Below are positions 8,527-16,351 of a stretch of 64,000 nucleotides of DNA, in pieces (the first letter of the stretch is position 1; each line of letters begins with the position of its first letter). The stretch is from Catenuloplanes niger. Lineage in GTDB: Bacteria; Actinomycetota; Actinomycetes; Mycobacteriales; Micromonosporaceae. The notes under the pieces are model-generated. The model made no database searches. It saw nothing but the letters and a program-made list of their open reading frames with translations, and had not been told where the DNA came from. The translations under genes and the position numbers were made by a program. The stretch is taken from contig NZ_JAVDYC010000001.1 in assembly GCF_031458255.1 (NCBI RefSeq), positions 6,333,001 through 6,397,000 of the forward strand, given 5' to 3'.

Positions 8527-8700
8527 TCAACCCCTTCGGGGTTGTTTGGTCGCTCGGCTCGGTATGGCTCTTTCCCCCTGTCGTACGCATGATCCGGGGG
8601 GTGTTGCCGCCGGGTCGGGTGGCGTCGACGGACCGCTGAATAGGGACCCGGCCGCCCCGCTTGCTGGGGTTGGTCTCTTCGTAACGTGGGTGCCGGCAGT
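8527..8700 (+). ncRNA. Candidate bridge RNA region of the IS110 element
   Basis: IS110 transposases use a bridge RNA made from the non-coding end of the element; in the IS110 group this end lies 5' to the gene. The region here starts with a 7-bp hairpin CAACCCC-TTC-GGGGTTG (8527-8543). It contains ATAGGGAC (8640-8647), identical to the right end at 9970-9977, and GGGGGGTGT (8596-8604), complementary to 9976-9984. It also has CCCGGCCGCC (8647-8656), matching the left flank 8499-8508, and GTAACG (8681-8686), complementary to CGTTAC at the left junction. Each match is short and GC-rich, so any could be chance. RNA boundaries are guesses. Confidence 0.35.
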
Positions 8701-8755
8701 TCGACGCCCGACCGCGACTGGACCCCGGTTGACCTGCGGTGATGGAAGGCATGCG

Positions 8756-9961
8756 GTGCACAACGAGTACGACGTGTTCCTCGGGCTCGACGTCGGCAAG
8801 AGCGACCACCACGCGGTCGCCCTCGGCCGGGACGGAAAGCGGCTGCACGATGCGCCGCTGCCGAACACCGAGAAACGTCTGAAGACCCTGTTCACCAAAC
8901 TCGCCCGGCACGGCCGGGTCCTGGTCGTCGTCGATCAGCCCGCCTCGATCGGCGCCCTGCCCGTCGCGGTCGCCCGCGCCACCGGCTGCCAGGTCGCCTA
9001 CCTGCCCGGACTCGCGATGCGCCGCCTCGCCGACCTCCACCCCGGCACGGCCAAGACCGACGCCAGAGACGCCTACGTCATCGCCGACGCCGCCCGCACC
9101 CTGCCCCACACCCTGCGCCGCGTCGACACCGGCGACGAGACCCTCGCCGAGCTGGAGGTCCTGATCGGCTACGACGACGACCTGGCCGGCGAGGCCACCC
9201 GGATCAGCAACCGCATCCGCGGCCTGCTCACCCAGATCCACCCGCCACTGGAACGCATCCTCGGCCCCAAAGTCACCCACCCAGCGGTGCTGGAACTGCT
9301 GTCCCGTTGCGGCGGCCCCGCTGGGCTGCGCACGACCGGCCGGCGCGACCTCACCTCGATCGTCGCCCCGAAGGCGCCACGGATGGGAGCCCGGCTCATC
9401 GAGCAGGTCCTGGCCGCGCTGGACGAGCAGACCGTCACCGTCCCCGGCACCACCGCCGCCGAGACCGTCCTGCCCCGACTCGCCGACAGCCTCCGGCAGG
9501 CCATGCAGCAGCGTGACCAGGTCGCGGACGAGGTCGAACGGATGCTTGATGCCCACCCTCTCGCCGAGGTCCTGACCTCGATGCCCGGCATCGGCGTCAG
9601 GACCGGCGCCCGGATACTCCTCGAAGTCGGCGACGCCACCGCGTTCAAGACCGCAGGGCACCTCGCCGCCTACGCCGGGCTCGCGCCCGTGACGCGGCGT
9701 TCCGGCAGCTCGATCCGCGGCGAACACCCGCCGAAATCCGGGAACAAGCAGCTCAAACGCGCGTTCTTCCTCGCCGCGTTCGCGTCGCTGTCCCACCCAC
9801 CATCCAGGGCCTACTACGACCGCAAACGCGCTGAGGGCAAGAAACACAACGCCGCCATCATCTGCCTCGCCCGCCGCCGCGCCGACGTCCTCCACGCCAT
9901 GCTCCGCACCAAAACCCCGTACCAGCCCAAAACAACCAAGGAATCTGCCCCTGAGGCTTGA
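8756..9961 (+). CDS. IS110-family transposase (DEDD recombinase), 401 aa
   Basis: The N-terminal RuvC-like domain has LGLDVGKSDHH (D12), VVVDQPASIG and TDARDAYVIADAAR, the acidic set of the DEDD transposases. A coiled linker follows, then the transposase_20 domain with SMPGIGVRTGARILLEVGD, AYAGLAPVTRRSGSS, and GNKQLKRAFFLAAF, which carries the catalytic Ser of this family. The GTG at 8756 opens the frame at HNEYDVFLGLD; the longer frame upstream is the non-coding end. No frameshift or early stop, so it looks functional. Confidence 0.92.
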   Translation: MHNEYDVFLGLDVGKSDHHAVALGRDGKRLHDAPLPNTEKRLKTLFTKLARHGRVLVVVDQPASIGALPVAVARATGCQVAYLPGLAMRRLADLHPGTAKTDARDAYVIADAARTLPHTLRRVDTGDETLAELEVLIGYDDDLAGEATRISNRIRGLLTQIHPPLERILGPKVTHPAVLELLSRCGGPAGLRTTGRRDLTSIVAPKAPRMGARLIEQVLAALDEQTVTVPGTTAAETVLPRLADSLRQAMQQRDQVADEVERMLDAHPLAEVLTSMPGIGVRTGARILLEVGDATAFKTAGHLAAYAGLAPVTRRSGSSIRGEHPPKSGNKQLKRAFFLAAFASLSHPPSRAYYDRKRAEGKKHNAAIICLARRRADVLHAMLRTKTPYQPKTTKESAPEA

Positions 9962-9986
9962 CGAAAACCATAGGGACACCCCCCGG

Positions 9987-12900
9987 TCAGCGGCTCGTGC
10001 AGACCTCCGGCGCCTTCTCGATCTCGCTGGTCGAGTAGACGATCGCGACCGTGAAGCAGTAGTCGGCGTCCGGGTTCAGGTTGTAGACCGGGTACTGCTC
10101 GCTGCCGGCCGGCAACTCCTCGATCGCCACCGAGTTGCCGCGCCGGCCGCCGGTCAGCACCACCGGGCCCTCCGCGTTGTCCGGGTACGTCCAGGTCAGC
10201 GTCACCTGCGTGCGGGAGTCCTGGATCCGCACGTTCGACGGCGGGCCACCACCCGCGCGAGCCGGAGCCTCCGCCGGGGGCGGCGTCGCACCGCCGGACG
10301 GCGGGTTCGCGCTCGCGGTCGGCGCCGGCGGCGGTGCCTCCCGGGTGTCGCGCTCGGTCAGCAGGAAACCGCCGATCACCACGACCGTGCCCAGCCCGAC
10401 CGCGACCAGCGCGGCCACGATCTTCCCGGTCGGACGCTCCGGGTAACGCTCCGGCGCGAGGCCCGGCGCGCGCCGGGCCGGCACCAGCATCCCCGGCCGC
10501 TGCTGCGCCGGCCCCGCGGTCAGCGACCGGTCGCCCTGGGTGCGGCGGTGCGCCTTGATCTGCGCCTGTCCGGGCTGGCCGTAGCCCGGCGCCAGCGGCG
10601 AGTAACGGCCACCGGGCGGCGGCGTGCGGACGCCCCGGGCCGGCGAACGCCACGGCTGGTCCTGCCGGGCCTGACGCTGCGCGTAACCGCGGGACTGCTC
10701 GTCCGGCGGCCGGCTCTCCACCGGCGCGCGGTTCTCCGCCGGGACCGGCTGCCGAGGCTGCGCGACCGCGGGCGGCGAGGCCTGCGGCGGACGCCCGGCC
10801 AGATCGTCGAAGACCGCCGGCGGCAGCGGCGCGGCCGAACTGTCATCCGTCCAGTACCGCTCGTCCGGCGTTGCCTCCCGCCGGTCCGCATAGCGATCGT
10901 CGGGCGTGCCGGTGCCGTCGTGGTGCGTGGCCGGGGTGGCGCCGCGCTGGTCGGCGTAGGGATCGGCCGGCGTGTCGGTGCGGTAGCCGTGGTTGGTCGG
11001 CGTGGCCTCGCGCTGGTCGGCGTAGGGATCGGCCGGTGTGCCGGTGCGGCGGTCGTCGTAGGAGGCCGGCGACGGCGGTGTCGCGTACCGGGCGGCCCGC
11101 GCCTGCGGCGGTACCTGACCCGGCTGCTCCGGCCGCTGCGGCGCGGCCGGTGGCGCGGCCGACCAGGCCCCGGACGCGTCCGGCGGACGCCAGGCCGGCG
11201 GCTCGTCCAGCGGCCGGTCACCGAACGACTCGTCCGCCTCGGATCCCGCACCGCTCCAGGCGTACCCGGCGCCGGACGTCGCGGCCGTGCCGCCGTCGTC
11301 CGGCGTCCCCGCTCCGGGCCGCACGTCGCTCCACGCGTGCGGGGCGCCGGGCGTCGCGCTGGTCCCGGCGTCGGCCGGCCGGTCCGCTCCGGTCTCGGAG
11401 CCGCCCCGGGCACCCGCGCCGGACGACCCCGCGGCCGGACCGGACTCGGCCGGCGCGGCCGGCGGGGGGATCGGGGCCGGATGGGCCGAGACACCCGACA
11501 CCCACGGGGTGGACCGCGGGATGCCGGACGCGGGATAGCGCGGCGTGGGCGCGGCGTCCGGCGACGGCGTCCTGGCCGGCGGCGTCCACGGCGTCGCGCC
11601 GCTGTCGCTGCCCCGGGGCCACGGCTCGGACGGACCGCGCTCGGTCGGTGGCTGCCACGCCTCCGGCCGCCCGGTCCGGGGCCGCCAGGGCTCCGGCGCC
11701 GGCTGCTCACCGGGTGTCGGTGGGCCACCCGGCAACCCCGGCCGCTCGCCACCCGGCCCGGCCTGCCCGGCGAACCCGGCCCGCTCGTAGACCGGTGGCT
11801 CGCCCTGCCCGGCCGGCCCGCTCTGCTCGTGAACCGGCAGCCCGGCGTGCCCGGTCGGTCCGGCGTGCCCGGTCGGCCCGGCGTGCCCGGTCGGCTCCGG
11901 GGCCGGTCGCCCGGCGTCCGCGGGAGCGTCCGGAGCCGGTGCCCACGTCTCGTGGGCGGCCGACGGCTGCGTCCCGGCCGGCGGCGTCCACGGTACGTCC
12001 GCTCCGGCCGGCCGGGGCGCGGCGTAGAAACTGACCGCGCGCCACGGCTCGATGTCGTCGCCGCCCTGCAACGGCGGATGCCACGGCCCGACCACCGGCT
12101 CATCGTCGCGCTCCGCCAGCCGGCCGGAACCGGACGCTCGCTCCGCCGGCCCGCCGGGATCGGACTCTCGTCGTGGCAGGGCGCCGCCGTCGGGTTCCGA
12201 TGTCGTGCCGGTGCCGCTATCCGGGAGCGGCAGCGAACCGGCACCGAAATCACGCTCCGGCGGAACGCCCGCGTCGAGATCGTGCCCCGGCAGCGCGTCG
12301 ATGTCGGCCCGCGGTGGTGTGGTCGCGCCGAGTTCGTCTTCCGCGGGCGTGCCGGTGCCGGGCGTGTAGTGCGGCGGCGTGCCGGGGCTGGCCGGCGGTG
12401 CCGTGGCGGTACCCGAATCCGGCGTCGGCGGTTGCCACGGCGCGGCCGGCTGCGTGTCGGCCGTGAACGCCGAGGCGTCGTCCTCCAGCGGCGGGGACTC
12501 GGAGCCGGAGCGCCGATCCCGGGAGCCGTCCGCCGGTTCCTCAACCGTTGCCGCAGTATCGACATCGCTCGGGAGCGGTCGCCACGACGCTGTCGTGTGG
12601 TCGTCGCCCACCGCACGTGTGCCCGATTCGCGATCCTCGTCCGGCGGCGCGGGCACCACGGATTCCGGAGCTGCCGTTGCCTCGGTCGCCGCCGCGCGTG
12701 TTCCGGGCTCGGGCGCCGCCGGTGCGAGCGCCGTGTGATCGGGCGTTGCCGGTGCGAGCCCCGAGAGGCCGGATGCCGTCGGTGCGGGCGCGGCGGACTC
12801 GAGCCCTGTCGGTGCGGGAGCCATGGGATCGGCCGCCGCCGGTGCGGAAGCCGCGGAATCGGCCGCCGCCGGTACGGAAGCCGTGGAATCGGACGCCGCC

Positions 12901-14414
12901 GGTGCGGGTGCCGCGGGATCGGGCGCCGCGGGTGCGGATCTCGCCGGGCCCGGGTGCGTGGGTGGCAGGCGCCAGGCCTCGGTGCCGTCGTCCTCGCTGG
13001 ATCCCCGCCACACCTCGCCGCCCGGCCGGCCGATGTCGGAACCGTCGTCCTTTTCGGACGCGCCGTGCGGCGACTCGTCGTCATGCGCGACAGCCGCCGG
13101 CGCCGACAGACGTGCCGGATCCGCCGACTCGCCGGGCGCGGGTGGGTAGCCGGCACCGCCCGGGAACGTCGTAGCGTCCGCCGGCTCCGGGCGACCCGCG
13201 GCACCGTCGGCCGCCCACGAACCCACGGCGCCGGCCGTATCCGCCGCACCCGAGGCCCGGGCGGCATCCGCCGCACCTGAGGCCTCAGCGGCATCTGTGG
13301 GACCGGAAGTGCCCGTGGCACCGGACGCGCCCGCGGCACCGGAGCCGGCGGAACCCCCCGCCGCGCCCGCGGTGTGCGCGACACCGGCGGCCTCCGGCGC
13401 CCACGGCGACGGTCCGGTCTGTCGCTGCGGCGCCGTCCCCCACGGGGAGCCGGCCGCCGGCGTCTCCCGCTCCGGTGCCGCGCCGGTGACCGTGGCGTCC
13501 GCGGCCCGTGCGGCACCCCGCGTCTCCGCGTCCCCACCGTCGATGCCCGGGCCCGCGGGAGCCGGGCCGTCGCCGGCACCCGCCGGCTCCGGGTCCGGCC
13601 CGGGATCGGCCGTCGCGGCGGGGTGCGCGGCTTCCGGCGTACCGGTGAAGGGCAGGGTTTCGCCGAGGGGCGGGTCGGCGGAGAAGTCGTCGTCGGCGGG
13701 GGAGAGGTTGCGGCAGACGTGGTCGGGGTCGGCGGACGCGCGGGCGAGCGCCGCGATCTGGGCCGCCATCGGGTGGCCGGCCGGCAGGTATTCGCGGCAG
13801 AGGTCGCGGGCGCCGCCGAAGAGCTGGTGGGCCTCGCCGAAGTTGCCGCAGTCGCGTTCCATGGTGCCGAGCCGGGCCAGCATCTTGATGCCCGCGGGGT
13901 GGCCCTCGCCGTAGGTCTCGCGGTGCCGCCGGTACGCGTCCGCGAGCAGCCGCCGGGCCGTCACGCACTCGCCGCGCGCGTGTTCGACCGTGGCCAGGTC
14001 GGCCTGGGCGGCCAGCACCCGCATCGAGCCGGGACCGTCGACCAGGGTGAGCCGGGCGACCACGTCGCGGTAGAGGTGCGCCGCGCCGGCGAACGCCCCG
14101 ACGCGGTGCAGCACGGCCGCGAGCGTGGCGGCCGCGACGACGGTGCGTTCGTCGGCCGGGCCGCGCAGTCGCCGCTGGGCGGTGTGCGCGAACGTGGCCC
14201 AGGCCCGTGCGGACCGTGGCTCGCCGAGCGCGACCAGGATGCGGGCGAGCAGGCCCGCCGCGTCGGCCAGGTCGGCGGACGCGCGCAGCGGATCGACGTC
14301 GACGGCGGCGAGCGCGTCACTGAGCAGCATCTGGGCGGCCCCGAGGTCGCCCGCGCCGACCAGTTCCTTCGCGTGCGCTGTCAGTTCAGCCAATCCGTGG
14401 GACACGTGCCCCAT
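9987..14414 (-). CDS. Giant TPR / disordered / single-TM / FN3-like protein, 1475 aa
   Basis: Residues 1-215 are helical TPR-like repeats (AKELVGAGDLGAAQMLLSDAL; AHLYRDVVARL; ARRLLADAYRRH; GEAHQLFGGARDL). About 1100 residues of Pro/Ala/Gly-rich disordered sequence follow, with internal repeats: GPTGHA tandem units, an APAA-S/D ladder, and three copies of a 22-23-residue unit around TPADPYADQREAT (10861-11055). A basic stretch then leads to one membrane helix (GKIVAALVAVGLGTVVVIGG, about 1353-1372) and a C-terminal fibronectin-III-like domain (VRIQDSRTQVTLTWTYPDN). The TPR part should be cytoplasmic and the FN3 part external. I know no named family with this layout. The ATG at 14414 starts the TPR part; its ribosome binding site is weak. 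Confidence 0.8.
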   Translation of the reverse strand: MGHVSHGLAELTAHAKELVGAGDLGAAQMLLSDALAAVDVDPLRASADLADAAGLLARILVALGEPRSARAWATFAHTAQRRLRGPADERTVVAAATLAAVLHRVGAFAGAAHLYRDVVARLTLVDGPGSMRVLAAQADLATVEHARGECVTARRLLADAYRRHRETYGEGHPAGIKMLARLGTMERDCGNFGEAHQLFGGARDLCREYLPAGHPMAAQIAALARASADPDHVCRNLSPADDDFSADPPLGETLPFTGTPEAAHPAATADPGPDPEPAGAGDGPAPAGPGIDGGDAETRGAARAADATVTGAAPERETPAAGSPWGTAPQRQTGPSPWAPEAAGVAHTAGAAGGSAGSGAAGASGATGTSGPTDAAEASGAADAARASGAADTAGAVGSWAADGAAGRPEPADATTFPGGAGYPPAPGESADPARLSAPAAVAHDDESPHGASEKDDGSDIGRPGGEVWRGSSEDDGTEAWRLPPTHPGPARSAPAAPDPAAPAPAASDSTASVPAAADSAASAPAAADPMAPAPTGLESAAPAPTASGLSGLAPATPDHTALAPAAPEPGTRAAATEATAAPESVVPAPPDEDRESGTRAVGDDHTTASWRPLPSDVDTAATVEEPADGSRDRRSGSESPPLEDDASAFTADTQPAAPWQPPTPDSGTATAPPASPGTPPHYTPGTGTPAEDELGATTPPRADIDALPGHDLDAGVPPERDFGAGSLPLPDSGTGTTSEPDGGALPRRESDPGGPAERASGSGRLAERDDEPVVGPWHPPLQGGDDIEPWRAVSFYAAPRPAGADVPWTPPAGTQPSAAHETWAPAPDAPADAGRPAPEPTGHAGPTGHAGPTGHAGLPVHEQSGPAGQGEPPVYERAGFAGQAGPGGERPGLPGGPPTPGEQPAPEPWRPRTGRPEAWQPPTERGPSEPWPRGSDSGATPWTPPARTPSPDAAPTPRYPASGIPRSTPWVSGVSAHPAPIPPPAAPAESGPAAGSSGAGARGGSETGADRPADAGTSATPGAPHAWSDVRPGAGTPDDGGTAATSGAGYAWSGAGSEADESFGDRPLDEPPAWRPPDASGAWSAAPPAAPQRPEQPGQVPPQARAARYATPPSPASYDDRRTGTPADPYADQREATPTNHGYRTDTPADPYADQRGATPATHHDGTGTPDDRYADRREATPDERYWTDDSSAAPLPPAVFDDLAGRPPQASPPAVAQPRQPVPAENRAPVESRPPDEQSRGYAQRQARQDQPWRSPARGVRTPPPGGRYSPLAPGYGQPGQAQIKAHRRTQGDRSLTAGPAQQRPGMLVPARRAPGLAPERYPERPTGKIVAALVAVGLGTVVVIGGFLLTERDTREAPPPAPTASANPPSGGATPPPAEAPARAGGGPPSNVRIQDSRTQVTLTWTYPDNAEGPVVLTGGRRGNSVAIEELPAGSEQYPVYNLNPDADYCFTVAIVYSTSEIEKAPEVCTSR

Positions 14415-14509
14415 AGTGCTCGTTCCGGAACGATGTGTTCAAGTGGGCGCTCTCGGCGGTGCTGGTCCGGGAATGCCGTACCGGGCGATTCCGGACTGTC
14501 GCGAAGCCG

Positions 14510-14974
14510 TCAGCGCAGTTCGTGCTCCGGGTCGAGGTGGTCGAGCAGCCGGGTGCCGATCGCGCCGAGCTGGGTGAGCTGTTCCGGGGTCAGCTGGTCG
14601 AAGAGGTGCGCGCGGACGCCGTCGACGTGCCGGGGCGCGGCCGCGGCGAGCACCTCGTACCCGCGCTCGGTGAGCACGGCGAGCTGGCCGCGCCGGTCGG
14701 TGGGGCAGTCCTCGCGCCGCACCCAGCCCTGTTCGGTGAGCCGGGTGACCGCGTGCGAGATGCGGCTGCGGGACGAGGCGAGCGAGTCGGCGAGGTCGCT
14801 CATCCGCATGCTGCGGTCGGGTGCCTCGGAGAGCCGGACCAGGATCTCGTAGTACGCGTGCGGCATGCCTGAGTCCCGCTGCAGCTCCCGGTCCAGCGTC
14901 TCCAGCAGGGCCCGGGAGGCGAAGAGGAACGCCCGCCAGGTGCGTTGCTCCTCGGGGTTCAGCCAGCGCGTCAT
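14510..14974 (-). CDS. MarR-family transcriptional regulator, 154 aa
   Basis: Winged helix-turn-helix repressor of the MarR type: dimer helix (RTWRAFLFASRALLETLDRELQRD), recognition helix MSDLADSLASSRSRISHAVTRLTEQGWV and wing REDCPTDRRGQLAVLTERG. I chose the ATG at 14974 because the upstream alternative at 15007 would begin inside the palindromic operator. Divergent from a glyoxalase-fold gene, with the operator between them, so it probably represses both and responds to a phenolic, quinone or electrophile ligand. C131-equivalent redox control is not evident; the only Cys is in the wing (REDCPT). Confidence 0.88.
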   Translation of the reverse strand: MTRWLNPEEQRTWRAFLFASRALLETLDRELQRDSGMPHAYYEILVRLSEAPDRSMRMSDLADSLASSRSRISHAVTRLTEQGWVRREDCPTDRRGQLAVLTERGYEVLAAAAPRHVDGVRAHLFDQLTPEQLTQLGAIGTRLLDHLDPEHELR

Positions 14975-14987
14975 GACCGTATGATAA

Positions 14988-15010
14988 TCAACTAGTTGAA
15001 CCTTCAACTA
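14988..15010. promoter_or_regulatory. Overlapping palindromes, probable MarR operator
   Basis: TCAACTAGTTGA (14988-14999) is a perfect palindrome. It overlaps TAGTTGAACCTTCAACTA (14993-15010), an 8-bp inverted repeat with a 2-bp centre. Three half-sites of the TTGA/TCAA type are thus phased in 23 bp in the divergent promoter region, 14 nt from the MarR start and 24 nt from the glyoxalase-fold start, suiting autoregulation. Confidence 0.7.
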
Positions 15011-15033
15011 CCAAGATGGATGGAGGGATCGTC

Positions 15034-15549
15034 ATGGGTGTCGTCCGGCTGAACCACGCCGTGCTCTACATCAGCGACCTCGACCGGAGCGTCGCGTTCT
15101 ACCGGGACGTGCTCGGCTTCCGCCAGGTGCCGATGACGCCGAACGGGTTCCGCGCCGCGTTCATGCAGGCGCCGGACTCGACGAACGACCACGACCTGGG
15201 GCTGTTCGAGATCGGGCCGGCCGGTCCGTCGATGGCCGGGCGGGCCACGGTCGGGCTCTACCACCTGGCGTGGGAGGTCGACACGCTGGACACGCTGGAG
15301 GCCGTGATGGCGGCGCTGGCGAACGCGGACGCGCTGGTCGGCACGTCCGATCACGGCAGCACCAAGAGCCTCTACGGCAGGGACCCGGACGGGCTGGAGT
15401 TCGAGGTGGTCTGGCTGATCCCCAAGGATCTGCTGGACGACGCGGCGCTGGCCGCGCGCAGGACGATCGGGCGGTTGGACCTCGACCGGGAGAAGCGACG
15501 GTACGGGGGCCAGACGCGCGGCGGAGTGGGAATCTCTGTCAGCGCCTGA
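15034..15549 (+). CDS. VOC-superfamily (glyoxalase/extradiol dioxygenase-fold) metalloprotein, 171 aa
   Basis: The two beta-alpha-beta-beta-beta modules of the vicinal-oxygen-chelate fold are visible. Metal ligands H8 (LNHAV), H77 (YHLAWEV) and E124 (LEFEVVW) match the 2-His-1-carboxylate site of extradiol dioxygenases, and GRDPDGLEFE is the typical C-terminal signature. It is therefore likely an iron- or manganese-dependent dioxygenase or a detoxifying lyase; the substrate is unknown. The ATG at 15034 has GGAGGG 6 nt upstream. Divergent MarR control suggests induction by an aromatic or quinone compound. The last 25 residues are basic and poorly conserved in type. Confidence 0.85.
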   Translation: MGVVRLNHAVLYISDLDRSVAFYRDVLGFRQVPMTPNGFRAAFMQAPDSTNDHDLGLFEIGPAGPSMAGRATVGLYHLAWEVDTLDTLEAVMAALANADALVGTSDHGSTKSLYGRDPDGLEFEVVWLIPKDLLDDAALAARRTIGRLDLDREKRRYGGQTRGGVGISVSA

Positions 15550-15562
15550 CCCCCGGGCCGGC

Positions 15563-15748
15563 TCAGTTCGCCGAGCGGGACTTGTCCTGCTTCCAGGAGA
15601 ACGGGCCGGGCAGGTCGACGCGGTGCGCGCGGGCCTTGGAGTTCCAGGACCAGCGACCGATCTTGATACTCCACGACGAGAAACCGTTCTCGGTGAAGTT
15701 GAGGATGAGCGGTCCGAACTTCTTACGCTTACGGAACATCAGGCCCAT
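15563..15748 (-). CDS. DUF4236-family small protein, 61 aa
   Basis: MGLMFRKRKKFGPLILNFTENGFSSWSIKIGRWSWNS... fits the DUF4236 pattern of (M)GLxFRKxxKxGPxxLNxSxxGxSxS seen at the N-terminus of small bacterial proteins. Here the domain stands alone with a short basic tail. An AAGGGAG site precedes the ATG at 15748. Function unknown. It lies tail-to-tail with the VOC gene. Confidence 0.75.
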   Translation of the reverse strand: MGLMFRKRKKFGPLILNFTENGFSSWSIKIGRWSWNSKARAHRVDLPGPFSWKQDKSRSAN

Positions 15749-15834
15749 GGCGTGTTGCTCCCTTCGTCTGCATAGCTGCCGGGGTTGTCGAACATGTGCC
15801 CGAAACCCCGGCAAAGCAAACGTTCGGGTGATTC

Positions 15835-16296
15835 TCAGCGCGGTTCCCAGGCATCGGGCCTGGTCGTCAGCTTCTTGACGTGGTTCGGCAGCCGGCCGCT
15901 CACCACGTCGGCCAGGCTGGTCTCGTCCACCACCTCGCGCACCGCGCTGCGGACCGCGACCCAGAGCTTCGGCAGGTTCTCCGCGGCGCCGTCGTACCGC
16001 GTCTCCTCCGGGCGCATGCCGCGCACGCCGGCGAGCGGTCCGTCGACCGCGCGGAGGATCGCGCCGATCATGATCTCGCGCGGCGTCTGCGCCAGCGTGT
16101 AACCGCCCTCGGCGCCGCGCTGGGCCCGGACGATGCCGGCCCGGCGCAGGTCCGCGAGCACCGCCTCCAGGAACTTGCGCGGCATGTCCTGCTCCTGCGC
16201 GATCGCCTGGGCGGACATCAGTGAGGGGTGGACCGAGGCCAGGCTGAGGGCGGCTCGGACGGCGTACTCACCACGCGCGGAGATCTGCACCCCCAC
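15835..16296 (-). CDS. Rrf2-family transcriptional regulator lacking the Fe-S cysteines, 153 aa
   Basis: Starts MGVQISARGEYAVRAALSLA, the hallmark of Rrf2 proteins, followed by the winged helix (SAQAIAQEQDMPRKFLEAVLADLRRAGIVRAQRGAEGGYTLA) and the dimerisation helix. The loop that holds three Cys in IscR/NsrR contains none (LAGVRGMRPEETRYDG); the whole protein has no Cys. It therefore cannot bind an iron-sulfur cluster through cysteines and must sense something else. Monocistronic; no target is evident nearby. Confidence 0.88.
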   Translation of the reverse strand: MGVQISARGEYAVRAALSLASVHPSLMSAQAIAQEQDMPRKFLEAVLADLRRAGIVRAQRGAEGGYTLAQTPREIMIGAILRAVDGPLAGVRGMRPEETRYDGAAENLPKLWVAVRSAVREVVDETSLADVVSGRLPNHVKKLTTRPDAWEPR

Positions 16297-16351
16297 ATTG
16301 TTACCCCGGGTACGCCCGCCGCGTGCGCCGCCCCGCTCTGTCCGGAAATCT

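Larger units (their letters stand above)
8514..9984 (+). mobile_element. IS110-family insertion sequence (ends approximate)
   Basis: One transposase gene preceded by about 240 bases of non-coding DNA, lying between two genes that converge on it. The right end is taken near the CCATAGGGACACCCCCC segment, 3 nt before the next gene's stop; the left end is taken at GTTACC after the kinase gene. IS110 elements make no obvious terminal inverted repeats or target duplications, so the ends cannot be fixed without an empty site. The intact reading frame suggests recent activity. Confidence 0.7.

Noticed and set aside
10520-13580. Long Arg/Pro/Ser-rich frames on both strands inside the giant TPR protein
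   Set aside because: They are out-of-frame readings of its low-complexity region, have no ribosome binding sites and no domains.
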